A stretch of 64,000 nucleotides of DNA from JADKIH01 sp031367345 (GCA_031367345.1 JANLPR010000118.1:186001-250000); one strand, 5' to 3'. Numbered from the stretch's first letter, positions 47,725 to 56,349 are shown. Numbers and translations: made by a program. Notes: generated by a model not told the origin, from the letters alone.

Positions 47725-48405
47725 ATGGAACAGTTGGTTATTTTAAGTGGAGCTGGAATTAGTGCCGAGAGTGGATTAAAGACTTTTCGAGACAGTGACG
47801 GATTATGGGAAAATTATAAAATTGAAGATGTCGCTACACCTCAAGCATGGTTAAAGAACCGCGAATTAGTATTGAAATTCTATAATGAACGTCGAGTACA
47901 AGTAAGACGAGCAACTCCAAATCCGGCACATCGCGCATTAGTAGAATTGGAGAAAAAATATCATGTACAAATCATTACTCAGAACATCGATGATCTTCAC
48001 GAACGTGCAGGATCAAAAAATGTTTTGCATTTGCATGGTGAAATTGTGCAATCACGATCAACGATCGATTCATCGCTAGTTTATCCTATATCAGGAGAGG
48101 AATTGAATCTTGGCGAAGTTTGTGAGAAGGGTTCACAATTGCGACCAAATATAGTTTGGTTTGGTGAAATGGTTCCGGCATTAGATGAAGCAATAAAAAT
48201 CGTAACAAATTGTGATATCCTAATTATTGTAGGTACATCATTGGTAGTTTATCCAGCTGCCGGACTTCTCAATTATGCACCCTTCAAAGCAATTAAATAT
48301 TTGGTAGATCCCGACACCACGAATGCAAGTTTAAAGGGAATTCAATTTATTCAAAACACAGCAGGTAAAGGAATACCGGCATTAGTAAAACAACTACTAC
48401 AATAA
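47725..48405 (+). CDS. CobB-like NAD-dependent protein deacylase (sirtuin)
   Basis: The ATG at 47725 (TTG six codons earlier rejected) gives 226 aa. The NAD-binding GAGISAESGLKTFRDSDGLW, TQNIDDLHERAGSKNVLHLHGE with catalytic His104, and VGTSLVVYPAAG are classic. Tyr53 and Arg56 (FYNERR) match the CobB/SIRT5 pair that recognises succinyl-lysine, so desuccinylation is likely. The zinc module has only Cys133 where CobB has four cysteines. It overlaps the next gene by one base. Confidence 0.93.
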   Translation: MEQLVILSGAGISAESGLKTFRDSDGLWENYKIEDVATPQAWLKNRELVLKFYNERRVQVRRATPNPAHRALVELEKKYHVQIITQNIDDLHERAGSKNVLHLHGEIVQSRSTIDSSLVYPISGEELNLGEVCEKGSQLRPNIVWFGEMVPALDEAIKIVTNCDILIIVGTSLVVYPAAGLLNYAPFKAIKYLVDPDTTNASLKGIQFIQNTAGKGIPALVKQLLQ

Positions 48406-49010
48406 TGATAGAGCATCCATTTTTCGAAACAGAAACTTTTAAATGGGTGGTGCTGCCCATGTTGATCTTTGTAGCACGTACAATGGACGTTACATTAGGT
48501 ACATTGAGAAACGTATTTATTTCAAAAGGATTCAGGAGCATCGTTCCATTTATTGGTTTTATGGAAGTGTTGATCTGGTTAATTTCCATTCGCCAAGTGA
48601 TGCAGCATCTCGACAATCCGATATGTTATATTGGTTTTGCCGGAGGTTTTGCAATGGGAACCTATGTAGGATTATTAATTGAAAGCCGCCTAGCATTAGG
48701 CTTGCAAGTATTACGAATAATTATTTCTTCAAATTGGGAACCGCTTATAGAAGTACTTCAAGGGGAAAATTTAGGGGTTACAGTAATTGACGGACAAGGT
48801 GCTAAAGGTCCTGTTAAGATAATTTTCACTATAGTAAAGCGGAAAGATATAACAAAGGTAAGAGGCATTATAAAGAGAATAAACCCACAAGCTTTCTACA
48901 GCATTGAAGATATTCGAATTGCCAATCAGGGTGTATTTCCTAAAAAAGGAGATATTACTACAAAAATGGATTATATCAGAAATGTACTACCCGGGATGAA
49001 AGAGAAATAA
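48405..49010 (+). CDS. UPF0316/DUF2179 membrane protein
   Basis: The protein is 201 aa with three membrane helices in the first half (LPMLIFVARTMDVTLGTLRNVFISKGF, then IGFMEVLIWLISI and GFAGGFAMGTYVGLLIE), the signature of UPF0316 proteins. A C-terminal cytoplasmic alpha/beta DUF2179 domain follows. The function is unknown. Its ATG shares the A of the upstream sirtuin TAA stop, indicating translational coupling. Confidence 0.9.
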   Translation: MIEHPFFETETFKWVVLPMLIFVARTMDVTLGTLRNVFISKGFRSIVPFIGFMEVLIWLISIRQVMQHLDNPICYIGFAGGFAMGTYVGLLIESRLALGLQVLRIIISSNWEPLIEVLQGENLGVTVIDGQGAKGPVKIIFTIVKRKDITKVRGIIKRINPQAFYSIEDIRIANQGVFPKKGDITTKMDYIRNVLPGMKEK

Positions 49011-49045
49011 ACTTTTGATTGTCAATAAGTCATTGAACTTCATTA

Positions 49046-49074
49046 TTTGGCAAGCGAATATTGAGCTACTTTTG
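49046..49074 (+). promoter_or_regulatory. Promoter of the helical lipoprotein gene
   Basis: TTTG (49046-49049), 17 nt, then TACTTTTG (49067-49074) fits the Bacteroidota promoter. The predicted leader is about 28 nt before the ATG at 49109. Confidence 0.62.
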
Positions 49075-49108
49075 AGTAAATAAACAAATAAACCTATATC
49101 AAAAAACC

Positions 49109-49681
49109 ATGAAAACTAAAGCAATTTTAGCATTCGTTTTAGCTGGAGCAATGAGCTTTACAGCGTGTACAAAAAAAATTGACCCGAAAGTTGTTGCAGA
49201 CATTAATCAATTCGGAACAGACTGGACAGCACTTGGCGAGAAGGCTACTAGCTGGAGCACAGAATTAGCTGAGACTACTACTAAAGCTAAAGAATTTACG
49301 GCACAACAAACTGAGAAAATGAACGCAATGACATCTCCAAAAGATGCAGCGATGAAGACTCAAATTGCTGCTGTAGTTGCAACAGCAACTGAGAATTCTA
49401 CAAAATTAGAAGGTATGCAAAATGAATTCAACACTTTCAAAGCGACTTGGGATGCAACAACTCAACAATTTGGAGAGTGGAAAGACAAAGCTATGAAAGG
49501 CGAAGTTTCTCCTGTAGAAGTAACAAAAGGTCTTGCTGATTTCCAAACTAAATATGCTGAAGCACAAACAGCAGTTGAAGGATGGGGAACACAATACGCA
49601 GCTATCAAATCAAGTACTGATCAAAATGTAGCTTCTGTTGAACCGGTAACGGCACCAACTGAAGCACCGGTGAAGAAGTAA
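49109..49681 (+). CDS. Alpha-helical putative lipoprotein
   Basis: The product is 190 aa with a signal peptide ending in a lipobox (SFTAC, Cys20), predicting an outer-membrane or periplasmic lipoprotein. The mature part is almost all helix, rich in Ala, Thr, Lys, Glu and Gln, with no aromatic-rich core except a few Trp. No named family is recognised. It stands alone with its own promoter match and a strong terminator, which suggests high expression, an inference only. Confidence 0.85.
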   Translation: MKTKAILAFVLAGAMSFTACTKKIDPKVVADINQFGTDWTALGEKATSWSTELAETTTKAKEFTAQQTEKMNAMTSPKDAAMKTQIAAVVATATENSTKLEGMQNEFNTFKATWDATTQQFGEWKDKAMKGEVSPVEVTKGLADFQTKYAEAQTAVEGWGTQYAAIKSSTDQNVASVEPVTAPTEAPVKK

Positions 49682-49699
49682 TCTTCATTTTATTATAAT

Positions 49700-49731
49700 A
49701 AAAAAGGTCTGAGAAATCAGACCTTTTTTAT
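49700..49731. terminator. Bidirectional intrinsic terminator overlapping the aminotransferase 3' end
   Basis: The perfect stem AAAAAAGGTCTGA/TCAGACCTTTTTT with GAAA loop carries A and T runs on both sides. It terminates the lipoprotein gene. It also contains the last codons and TGA stop (49717-49719) of the converging aminotransferase gene. Confidence 0.92.
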
Positions 49732-50574
49732 TTGATACATATCATTCATTTCTTTAATCAGTCGATTAGAAAAATTATTGAAGTAGCGTTTATTTCTGAA
49801 GGCACCTACCCATCTAACACCATGAATCACATCCGTCAAAAAGATCTCTTCAGCGTGGAGTAAATCATCGATTGTTACACCGTGCTCAATTACTTCTTTA
49901 CCTTGCTCTTTAAAATGAGCAATAAAAATTTGCCTCATTACTCCGGCAACACAAGCCTCTTCTAGCGATGGAGTATAAATTTTTTGTCCATCGACTAAAA
50001 AAATATTACTGCTAATAGCTTCTGCAATTCTTCCATCGGTATTAAGCACCAAACAATCACCTGAATTGGTTTTATTTTTGTACAAACCGGCCATAACATA
50101 ATAAAGTGCATTCGACGATTTCAGATTCGACAATCTGCTAACCGGTTTTTTGATATCGGTGTACAAATCAATCTTTAGTCCGGCATCATTCAAAACAAAT
50201 TTGCGGTTAGCCAAAGCGGAAACTTCTATCAGATAAGAAACATTATTTGTTTGAGGAGTATACAAACCTCCATCATTTCTGAACACTTCCAAACGAATTC
50301 GTCCGTTTCCCTTTAAATCATTTACTTGATCCAGGTGACGAATCGACAGGTAAAGATTATGGAAAGTCAGATCATCGTGTGGATTCATTCCAAGCAATTC
50401 CATTGATTGAGCCAAGCGATTTAAATGATGTTCAAAAAAAAGTATTTCACCATTCATTAAACGTATAGTTTCAAAAACAGCATCACCATATCTAAAAGCT
50501 CTATTGCTTGCCGTGAAAATCGGCTGCGAAGCTTCAATGATATTTCCATTATAGTTAACGAAGCCTTTTTGCAT
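49717..50574 (-). CDS. Class IV aminotransferase (aminodeoxychorismate lyase-like)
   Basis: This 285-aa PLP enzyme has the fold-type IV layout: NRAFRYGDAVFETIRLMNGEILFFEHHLNRL at the start, and the PLP lysine probably in RLSNLKSSNALYYVMAG. The C-terminal segment EAISSNIFLVDGQKIYTPSLEEACVAGVMRQIF follows. Bacteroidota homologues are annotated as PabC (4-amino-4-deoxychorismate lyase, folate synthesis) or as branched-chain aminotransferase; PabC is my preference from the short length. It lies 169 bp from the HAD gene. Confidence 0.88.
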   Translation of the reverse strand: MQKGFVNYNGNIIEASQPIFTASNRAFRYGDAVFETIRLMNGEILFFEHHLNRLAQSMELLGMNPHDDLTFHNLYLSIRHLDQVNDLKGNGRIRLEVFRNDGGLYTPQTNNVSYLIEVSALANRKFVLNDAGLKIDLYTDIKKPVSRLSNLKSSNALYYVMAGLYKNKTNSGDCLVLNTDGRIAEAISSNIFLVDGQKIYTPSLEEACVAGVMRQIFIAHFKEQGKEVIEHGVTIDDLLHAEEIFLTDVIHGVRWVGAFRNKRYFNNFSNRLIKEMNDMYQIKKV

Positions 50575-50631
50575 ATTTTTACTTAGGTGAATCTGAATGA
50601 ATAGAAGAACATAGAATGTTTAACTCTAACA

Positions 50632-50639
50632 CAAAGGTA
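50632..50639 (-). promoter_or_regulatory. Putative promoter of the class IV aminotransferase gene
   Basis: Minus-strand TACCTTTG is an exact TAnnTTTG; the region 19 nt upstream has no TTTG. The predicted leader is about 50 nt. Confidence 0.4.
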
Positions 50640-50743
50640 TCAACTTTCAAAGAGGGTATTAATCTTTTTTCAAATAATTATCATCGACAAAAAGTTAATG
50701 AAAATTACAGAAGCTTATTTCCGGCAATTACAAAAAAATTGGG

Positions 50744-51229
50744 CTAGTCGGCAAATTCAGGAATTTGAGAATTCGCCTCGATCTTGATTCCCTTCACTCC
50801 TACTTTTTGTGCAGCTTCCATGTCACGGACTGCATCACCAACAAAATAACTTAAAGCCGGATCAATATTAAAACGGGCTATGGCTTTTTCTAAAAGTAGT
50901 GAATCCGGTTTTCGACAAAGACATTTGCTTACAGCAGGAAAATGAGGACAATAATAATACTCACTGATCACAATCCCATTAAGTGCAAAATGCCGAGATA
51001 AATGAAGATGCAAATAATCAACTTCTTTTTTTGAATAGACCCCTTTTGCAACACCAGCCTGATTGCTAATAACTATTAATAGAAAACCCAGAGATTGTAA
51101 TTTCTTGAGTGAAGCAACAACACCTTCATTTACAATCATGTCTTCGAGCAGCCAGGTATAATCACCTCTTTCACGAATTAACACTCCATCGCGATCCAAA
51201 AAAATAGCTTTTTGTTTTTCAGATCGCAT
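50744..51229 (-). CDS. HAD-IIIA phosphatase, GmhB-like
   Basis: This 161-aa protein has the HAD nucleophile motif FLDRDGVLIRERGDYTW, the motif II region LLIVISNQAGVAKGVYSKKE, and the zinc-loop CPHFPAVSKCLCRKPDSLLLEKA (C-x-H ... C-x-C) of GmhB/HisB-type phosphatases. SYFVGDAVRDMEAAQKVGVKGI closes the fold. GmhB dephosphorylates heptose bisphosphate for LPS cores; the sugar is inferred. It overlaps rhomboid by 11 bp. Confidence 0.9.
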   Translation of the reverse strand: MRSEKQKAIFLDRDGVLIRERGDYTWLLEDMIVNEGVVASLKKLQSLGFLLIVISNQAGVAKGVYSKKEVDYLHLHLSRHFALNGIVISEYYYCPHFPAVSKCLCRKPDSLLLEKAIARFNIDPALSYFVGDAVRDMEAAQKVGVKGIKIEANSQIPEFAD

Positions 51230-51839
51230 CTCTGAAATAAATAAGTTTTTGAAAAAATTCGACCACCAACGTTGGTTTTAAAAGTACAGTAAAAAAGAAT
51301 CCAAATAATGCACCCCATAAATGTGCATCATGGTTTACATTACCTTTCGCCCTTTTATCCATATAGTAACAATAAACTAAATAGATGACTCCAAAAATTA
51401 TTCCGGGTAAGCAAAGAATTCCATACAGACAAATACTCTGCATCGGATTAAAGACGATGAAAGAAAAAACAATTGCAGAAACAGCACCGGAGGCTCCGAG
51501 TGCATTATAATGAATGTTGTTCTTTTGTTTATTAAAAGTAGGAATTATAGAAGTGACCATACCTCCAAAATAAAGCAGAATAAAATAATACGAAGACCTA
51601 CCTTCAAAATAGTTTTTGAAATATTGCTCTACGATTCCTCCAAAAGAATACAAGACAAACATATTCACTCCAAGGTGAATCAGATCGGCATGAATTAAAC
51701 CACTACTTAAAAACCGATACCATTCTTTATTTTTATTGACGATGTATGGATTAAAAATCAACTTTTGAACATACTCTGCATTTGAGAAAGCGAGCAAGCT
51801 CACAAGTATAGTAGATATTAGCAGAATTGTATTGATCAT
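51219..51839 (-). CDS. Rhomboid family intramembrane serine protease
   Basis: This 206-aa protein has about six membrane segments. The active-site serine is in NALGASGAVSA (Ser117), and the partner His in DAHLWGALFGFF (His173). The N-terminal GLIHADLIHLGVNMFVLYSFGGIVE holds the conserved HxxxN loop of rhomboids. They cut membrane proteins within the bilayer; substrates are unknown. It lies 10 bp after ychF and overlaps the HAD gene, so it is part of the ychF unit. Confidence 0.92.
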   Translation of the reverse strand: MINTILLISTILVSLLAFSNAEYVQKLIFNPYIVNKNKEWYRFLSSGLIHADLIHLGVNMFVLYSFGGIVEQYFKNYFEGRSSYYFILLYFGGMVTSIIPTFNKQKNNIHYNALGASGAVSAIVFSFIVFNPMQSICLYGILCLPGIIFGVIYLVYCYYMDKRAKGNVNHDAHLWGALFGFFFTVLLKPTLVVEFFQKLIYFRDAI

Positions 51840-51849
51840 TTAATTGCTT

Positions 51850-52950
51850 TTATACATTGAATCTAAAATGCATTAAGTCTCCATCGCCAACTAAATATTC
51901 TTTTCCTTCAATACTTAATTTACCTGCATCTCTACAAGCAGATTCAGAACCAAATTGTAGAAAGTCGTTATACTTTATTACTTCGGCTTTAATAAATCCT
52001 TTTTCAAAATCAGTATGGATCACAGCAGCTGCTTGCGGCGCATACATACCTCTGGTAATAGTCCAAGCACGAACTTCTTTTACTCCGGCAGTGAAGTAAG
52101 TAGAAAGATCGAGTAAACGATAAGCTGCTTTTATTAATTTAGTAACACCGGATTCTTGCAATCCTAAGTCACTTAAAAATGCTATTCGGTCATCAAAACT
52201 TTCCAATTGTGTTATTTCAGCTTCTATGGCAGCAGCAATAACTAACACTTCTGCTTTCTCATTTTTAACTTCTTCTTTCAACAGATCAACATAGTTATTT
52301 CCGTTTACGACAGAACCCTCATCAACATTACATACATAAAGCACAGGCTTAGCCGTTAATAAAAAAATATCGTCGATAAATCGAGCGTCTTCCGGATTAA
52401 CAGGAGCACTTCTTGCAGACTCACCTTTTTCCAAATGAGTTTTATAAGTATGAAGTACTTCTAAACATTTTTTCGCTTCTTTATCCTGACCTAATTTTGC
52501 TAATTTCTCGTAGCGTCCAATTTTACGATCAACACTTTCAAGATCTTTTAATTGTAATTCAGTATCAATTGTTCCCTTATCGCGAACAGGATTTACACTT
52601 CCATCAACATGAACTACATTGGGGTCTTCGAAACATCTTACAACATGAATAATCGCATCACACTCACGAATGTTCATCAAGAATTGATTCCCTAATCCTT
52701 CGCCTTTACTTGCTCCTTTTACTAAACCGGCAATGTCTACAATTTCAATAGTCGTAGGAACTACTCTTTCAGGCTTCACTAGTTTTTCTAGTTCACTCAG
52801 TCTCTCATCAGGAACTGTGATTACGCCAACATTCGGCTCAATCGTACAAAAAGGAAAATTAGCTGCTTGAGCTTTTGCATTTGATAAACAATTGAACAAA
52901 GTTGATTTCCCTACATTCGGTAATCCTACTATACCACATTTTAACGCCAT
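51850..52950 (-). CDS. ychF: Redox-regulated ATPase YchF (Obg-like)
   Basis: The 366-aa protein begins MALKCGIVGLPNVGKSTLFNCLSNA, the G1 motif of Obg-like GTPases. The G4 region is NVDE instead of NKxD, as expected for YchF proteins that prefer ATP. DIAGLVKGASKGEGLGNQFL and the C-terminal TGS-like domain (TFFTAG-like TYFTAGVKEVRAWTI, ending GDGDLMHFRFNV) complete the architecture. It acts on ribosome-associated and oxidative stress processes. It is 26 bp after porD. Confidence 0.95.
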   Translation of the reverse strand: MALKCGIVGLPNVGKSTLFNCLSNAKAQAANFPFCTIEPNVGVITVPDERLSELEKLVKPERVVPTTIEIVDIAGLVKGASKGEGLGNQFLMNIRECDAIIHVVRCFEDPNVVHVDGSVNPVRDKGTIDTELQLKDLESVDRKIGRYEKLAKLGQDKEAKKCLEVLHTYKTHLEKGESARSAPVNPEDARFIDDIFLLTAKPVLYVCNVDEGSVVNGNNYVDLLKEEVKNEKAEVLVIAAAIEAEITQLESFDDRIAFLSDLGLQESGVTKLIKAAYRLLDLSTYFTAGVKEVRAWTITRGMYAPQAAAVIHTDFEKGFIKAEVIKYNDFLQFGSESACRDAGKLSIEGKEYLVGDGDLMHFRFNV

Positions 52951-52975
52951 GATAATTTAATAATTGATTTAATTT

Positions 52976-53893
52976 TTATTTGTTTCCTGAACTAATGTTC
53001 TGATATTTTAATGAATTGGCCGGATCTATAAGTGACAAGATTGGCACAATTTCAGTTTTCTCATTTGGTTGAGAACCTGTATAAATATTTACGATCTCAT
53101 CTGCTTTCGCTGTAAAAAAAGATTGCATTAAAAACGAATTTGGCTTGTCTGCATATACTTTCCTCAATTCTTTGATTGAATTTGTAACAACGACTCTTGA
53201 ATCAGTCACATTTTCTTCAAACTTATCTAATCCAAGTCGATGGTAAGAGTAAAGAAGATCACGTAACGGGCGAAAAGATACATTCATTAGATTTTCGACT
53301 AGCCAATAACGATTTCTCGAAGACTCATACGCCTTCCATCCACGATCTGCAAGGGCTTGAGCATTATTCACGATTGTCTGAGCTTTTGTAAAAGCAAACG
53401 TTCCTCCCATTGGAGAAAAAGAATCATAATCTAATCCGATAATAATGTAGGCATAGTAAGCAAGCACAGCTGATAAGTTAGAAGAAATGTTTCCCTCATC
53501 AAATTCAACTAGCTGATCTTGTACATACCGAAATGTAAAATCATTATCCTGATGATTAAACATAGGAGAATTGTAACTACTATGATAAACAGGGCGACGA
53601 GAAGATATCTGAATATTTGCTTTGAACTGATCAGTAGATACTCTTTCAGAAATAGTAATTACAATTGAACATTCAATTCTTTCCTGATTTAGAAATTCAT
53701 CTTGAGTCCATTTACGGTTGTTCATGAAATCACGCAAATCCGTTTGTAATTTATCGTAAATAGATTTATCACTTGCTTGAATCTGTGGAGTGAGTACAGA
53801 GATCTGGCAATTCAATTCTTGAGCAAAAGTATATTGGCTCATGAACATGAACGCAGAAATACAAAAGAAATTAATAAGTTTATTCAATTTCAT
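52976..53893 (-). CDS. PorD-like DUF4835 protein (T9SS-associated)
   Basis: The ATG at 53893 gives a 305-aa product with a signal peptide (MKLNKLINFFCISAFMFMSQ...FAQ). An alternate upstream start would displace the signal. ELNCQISVLTPQIQASDKSIYDKLQTDLRDFMNNRKWTQDEF is the conserved DUF4835 opening, and DYDSFSPMGGT and WKAYESSRNRYWLVENLM are also typical. The family is named PorD for a link to T9SS in Porphyromonas; its mechanism is not defined. It lies 7 bp after coaBC. Confidence 0.92.
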   Translation of the reverse strand: MKLNKLINFFCISAFMFMSQYTFAQELNCQISVLTPQIQASDKSIYDKLQTDLRDFMNNRKWTQDEFLNQERIECSIVITISERVSTDQFKANIQISSRRPVYHSSYNSPMFNHQDNDFTFRYVQDQLVEFDEGNISSNLSAVLAYYAYIIIGLDYDSFSPMGGTFAFTKAQTIVNNAQALADRGWKAYESSRNRYWLVENLMNVSFRPLRDLLYSYHRLGLDKFEENVTDSRVVVTNSIKELRKVYADKPNSFLMQSFFTAKADEIVNIYTGSQPNEKTEIVPILSLIDPANSLKYQNISSGNK

Positions 53894-53900
53894 TTTACAA

Positions 53901-55100
53901 TTATTTTGAAATGGCATCAACAAGCAATGCTACAATATAATCTGCAATTGCAGCTTTTGATTTCATGGGCAAAAGAAATTCTTTTCCTGCACGATTAATA
54001 ATAGTCACTTTATTTGTATCAAAATTAAATCCGGCGCCTTTGTCATTTAACGAATTAAGAACAATAAAGTCCAAATTCTTTTTAGCCAATTTAACTTTAG
54101 CATTCTCCAATTCGTTTTCTGTTTCAAGGGCAAATCCAACCAACAACTGAGTAGCTGATTTTTGTTCTCCCATCGTTTTCAAAATATCTTTCGTTTGAAC
54201 TAACGACAAGCTTAGATCAATATTTTTCTTTTTAATTTTCTCATGCACTTCGAAAGATGGTTTATAATCAGCCACCGCAGCAGCCATTACAACAACATCC
54301 ATTTTTTTAAATTCACTTAAGCAAGCCACAAACATTTGTTCGGCCGATTCCACATTTACACGTTTGATTAACGGATGGCTTATCTGAATTGAAGTGGGTC
54401 CTGATACTAATGTTACCTCCGCACCTAAATTTGCTAATGATTGAGCTAGAGCAAAGCCCATTTTCCCTGAAGAACGATTACCAATAAAACGAACAGGATC
54501 GATAGCTTCATAAGTAGGGCCGGCAGTTACAAGTGCTTTTTTTCCTTTCAGAGACTTACCGTTCAAAAAAAAATTATTCAGCACCTCAAAAACAACTTCG
54601 GCCTCTTCCATTCTTCCTTCACCATATAGTCCACTTGCCAGTTCACCATTACCGGAGGGAATTAATTTATTACCATAAGAAATTAATTTCTGTATATTAT
54701 TTTGAGTAGCAGGATGCAAGTACATATCTAAATCCATTGCTGGTGCAAAAAATACAGGACACCTGGCAGACAGGTAAGTGGCAAGTAATAGATTATCGCA
54801 AATTCCATGAGCCATTTTGCTGAGAGTATCTGCTGTTGCCGGAGCAACAATCATTACATCTGCCCATAATCCATAGCTCACATGACTATCCCAAACACCG
54901 TTATCCGGATTAAAATAATTAACACCGACAGGATTTTTTGAAAGCGTAGCTAGCGTTAAAGGAGTAATGAAGTCGACAGCAGAAGGCGTCATAATTACTT
55001 TTACCTCCGCTCCTGCTTTAACCAAAAGCCGAACAAGTATTGCCGTTTTGTATGCAGCAATACTACCGGTCACTCCCAAAAGAACTTTTTTTCCTTTCAT
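53901..55100 (-). CDS. coaBC: Bifunctional phosphopantothenoylcysteine decarboxylase/synthase CoaBC
   Basis: CoaBC couples cysteine to phosphopantothenate and decarboxylates the product, two steps of coenzyme A synthesis. At 399 aa it has the flavin-binding CoaC half (VLLGVTGSIAAYKTAILVRLL, DSHVSYGLWADVMIVAPATADTLSKMAHG, PVFFAPAMD). The CoaB half follows (VTAGPTYEAIDPVRFIGNRSSGKMG, AVADYKP). It is part of the conserved bamD-rpoZ-coaBC-porD run. A terminator-like hairpin separates it from rpoZ. Confidence 0.96.
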   Translation of the reverse strand: MKGKKVLLGVTGSIAAYKTAILVRLLVKAGAEVKVIMTPSAVDFITPLTLATLSKNPVGVNYFNPDNGVWDSHVSYGLWADVMIVAPATADTLSKMAHGICDNLLLATYLSARCPVFFAPAMDLDMYLHPATQNNIQKLISYGNKLIPSGNGELASGLYGEGRMEEAEVVFEVLNNFFLNGKSLKGKKALVTAGPTYEAIDPVRFIGNRSSGKMGFALAQSLANLGAEVTLVSGPTSIQISHPLIKRVNVESAEQMFVACLSEFKKMDVVVMAAAVADYKPSFEVHEKIKKKNIDLSLSLVQTKDILKTMGEQKSATQLLVGFALETENELENAKVKLAKKNLDFIVLNSLNDKGAGFNFDTNKVTIINRAGKEFLLPMKSKAAIADYIVALLVDAISK

Positions 55101-55120
55101 TTGTGCGAAGGTGTAGAAAT

Positions 55121-55149
55121 GAAAAAATCCAAAACACCCTGTCTTGGAT
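55121..55149 (-). terminator. Intrinsic terminator or attenuator between rpoZ and coaBC
   Basis: On the minus strand ATCCAAGACA, a GGG loop, then TGTTTTGGAT forms a 10-bp stem with one G-U pair, followed by five to six T. It lies in the 78-bp gap between rpoZ and coaBC. Confidence 0.75.
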
Positions 55150-55178
55150 CTATCTCATTTCATAGGCAAACCAAACTC

Positions 55179-55508
55179 TTAAAGTTCGCCTTGATTTTCT
55201 TTATTAGGATTACGAAAATAGATCTTGTCTTCGATAAATTCCTGTACCGCTACAAGCGTTGGCTTAGGTAAACGCTCATAATATTTCGATATTTCGATTT
55301 GCTCGCGATTTTCAAAGATCTCTTCCAGATTGTCTGTTGTTGAATTGAATTCAGAAAGTTTAGCATTTAACTCTTCCTTCATCTCAACAGAAATTTGATT
55401 AGCGCGTTTTGAAATAACGACTAAAGATTCGTAAACATTGCCTGTTAACTTATTAAACTCAGGTACATTCCTTGTAACTGTAGTGGTAACATCTGATTTG
55501 TAGCTCAT
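55179..55508 (-). CDS. rpoZ: DNA-directed RNA polymerase omega subunit (Rpb6-like)
   Basis: This 109-aa small protein starts MSYKSDVTTTVTRNVPEFNKLTGNVYESLVVISKRANQIS, the Bacteroidota version of the omega/Rpb6 fold that helps assemble RNA polymerase around beta-prime. It has a charged C-terminal tail. It lies 30 bp after bamD and 78 bp before coaBC, its usual place. Confidence 0.92.
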   Translation of the reverse strand: MSYKSDVTTTVTRNVPEFNKLTGNVYESLVVISKRANQISVEMKEELNAKLSEFNSTTDNLEEIFENREQIEISKYYERLPKPTLVAVQEFIEDKIYFRNPNKENQGEL

Positions 55509-55538
55509 TTTATATTACTTGAAGTTTAATTTATCTGA

Positions 55539-56342
55539 TTAATTAGTTGCCAATTTTTGCAATCTCTTTTGGGAAGATTCAAACATATCACTTGCTTTCG
55601 ATTTCCACTTACTTTCCGGATAGTCGGTTTTAAATTCATTGTAAGCAGAAATCGTTTCAGTAAAACGTTCATGAAGTTTGGATTCGATACTATTCAACGC
55701 CAAAAGATACGATGCACGAACTATTTTATACAATGCTTCTTCGCGGTATTTTGAAGAAGGGTAATCATGAATTACATTTTTGTATGCTGCGATAGCCGAT
55801 TTATAAGCCTCTGTATTGAAATATAGCTCAGCATTTTCAAAATCTTTTCTTTCCAATTTCTCTCTCAGCTCATCGATCAATCGGTTACACTCTTCAATTT
55901 TTTTACTTTGCGGATAACGATCAGCAAAAAGTTGTAGCTCATTGATGGCTTTGTAGGTATTTGTTTGATCTAACGAATACTTTGGTGAGCTCTGATAATA
56001 GCAGTAGGCATGCATAAAAGTACACTCTTCTGCAAACTCACTATTTGGATATGTCTTTGAAAAATTATCGAAATCATAAGCTGCAGTTTCAAAATCACCA
56101 ATGCGATAATTTGTGTAGGAGTAATAGTAATAGGTCTGTTCTGCTTTTTTTGTACCACGATAAACCGTTATCAGTTCTTCAAAAAGAGGCAACGCTTTGT
56201 AATACTCACCTTTATTGTAAAGTTTGATTGCGTAATCGCTTTTGGAATCCATATCACGTGATTTCAGCATGCGGCTGTAATCAGTGCATGAAGACATGGA
56301 AAAAAGCACTAGAAGAAAGAATGGGAGAACCTTGATTTTCAT
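55539..56342 (-). CDS. bamD: Outer membrane protein assembly factor BamD
   Basis: The 267-aa lipoprotein has signal and lipobox MKIKVLPFFLLVLFSMSSC (Cys19). TPR-like helical repeats follow, with YKALPLFEELITVYRGTKKAEQTYYYYSYTNYRIGDFETAAYDFDNF and PNSEFAEECTFMHAYCYY typical of BamD/YfiO. As part of the BAM complex it helps fold outer-membrane beta-barrels. It heads a run with rpoZ, coaBC and porD. A promoter match predicts transcription starting at or one base before its ATG, that is, a leaderless mRNA. Confidence 0.95.
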   Translation of the reverse strand: MKIKVLPFFLLVLFSMSSCTDYSRMLKSRDMDSKSDYAIKLYNKGEYYKALPLFEELITVYRGTKKAEQTYYYYSYTNYRIGDFETAAYDFDNFSKTYPNSEFAEECTFMHAYCYYQSSPKYSLDQTNTYKAINELQLFADRYPQSKKIEECNRLIDELREKLERKDFENAELYFNTEAYKSAIAAYKNVIHDYPSSKYREEALYKIVRASYLLALNSIESKLHERFTETISAYNEFKTDYPESKWKSKASDMFESSQKRLQKLATN

Positions 56343-56349
56343 TAGCCGG

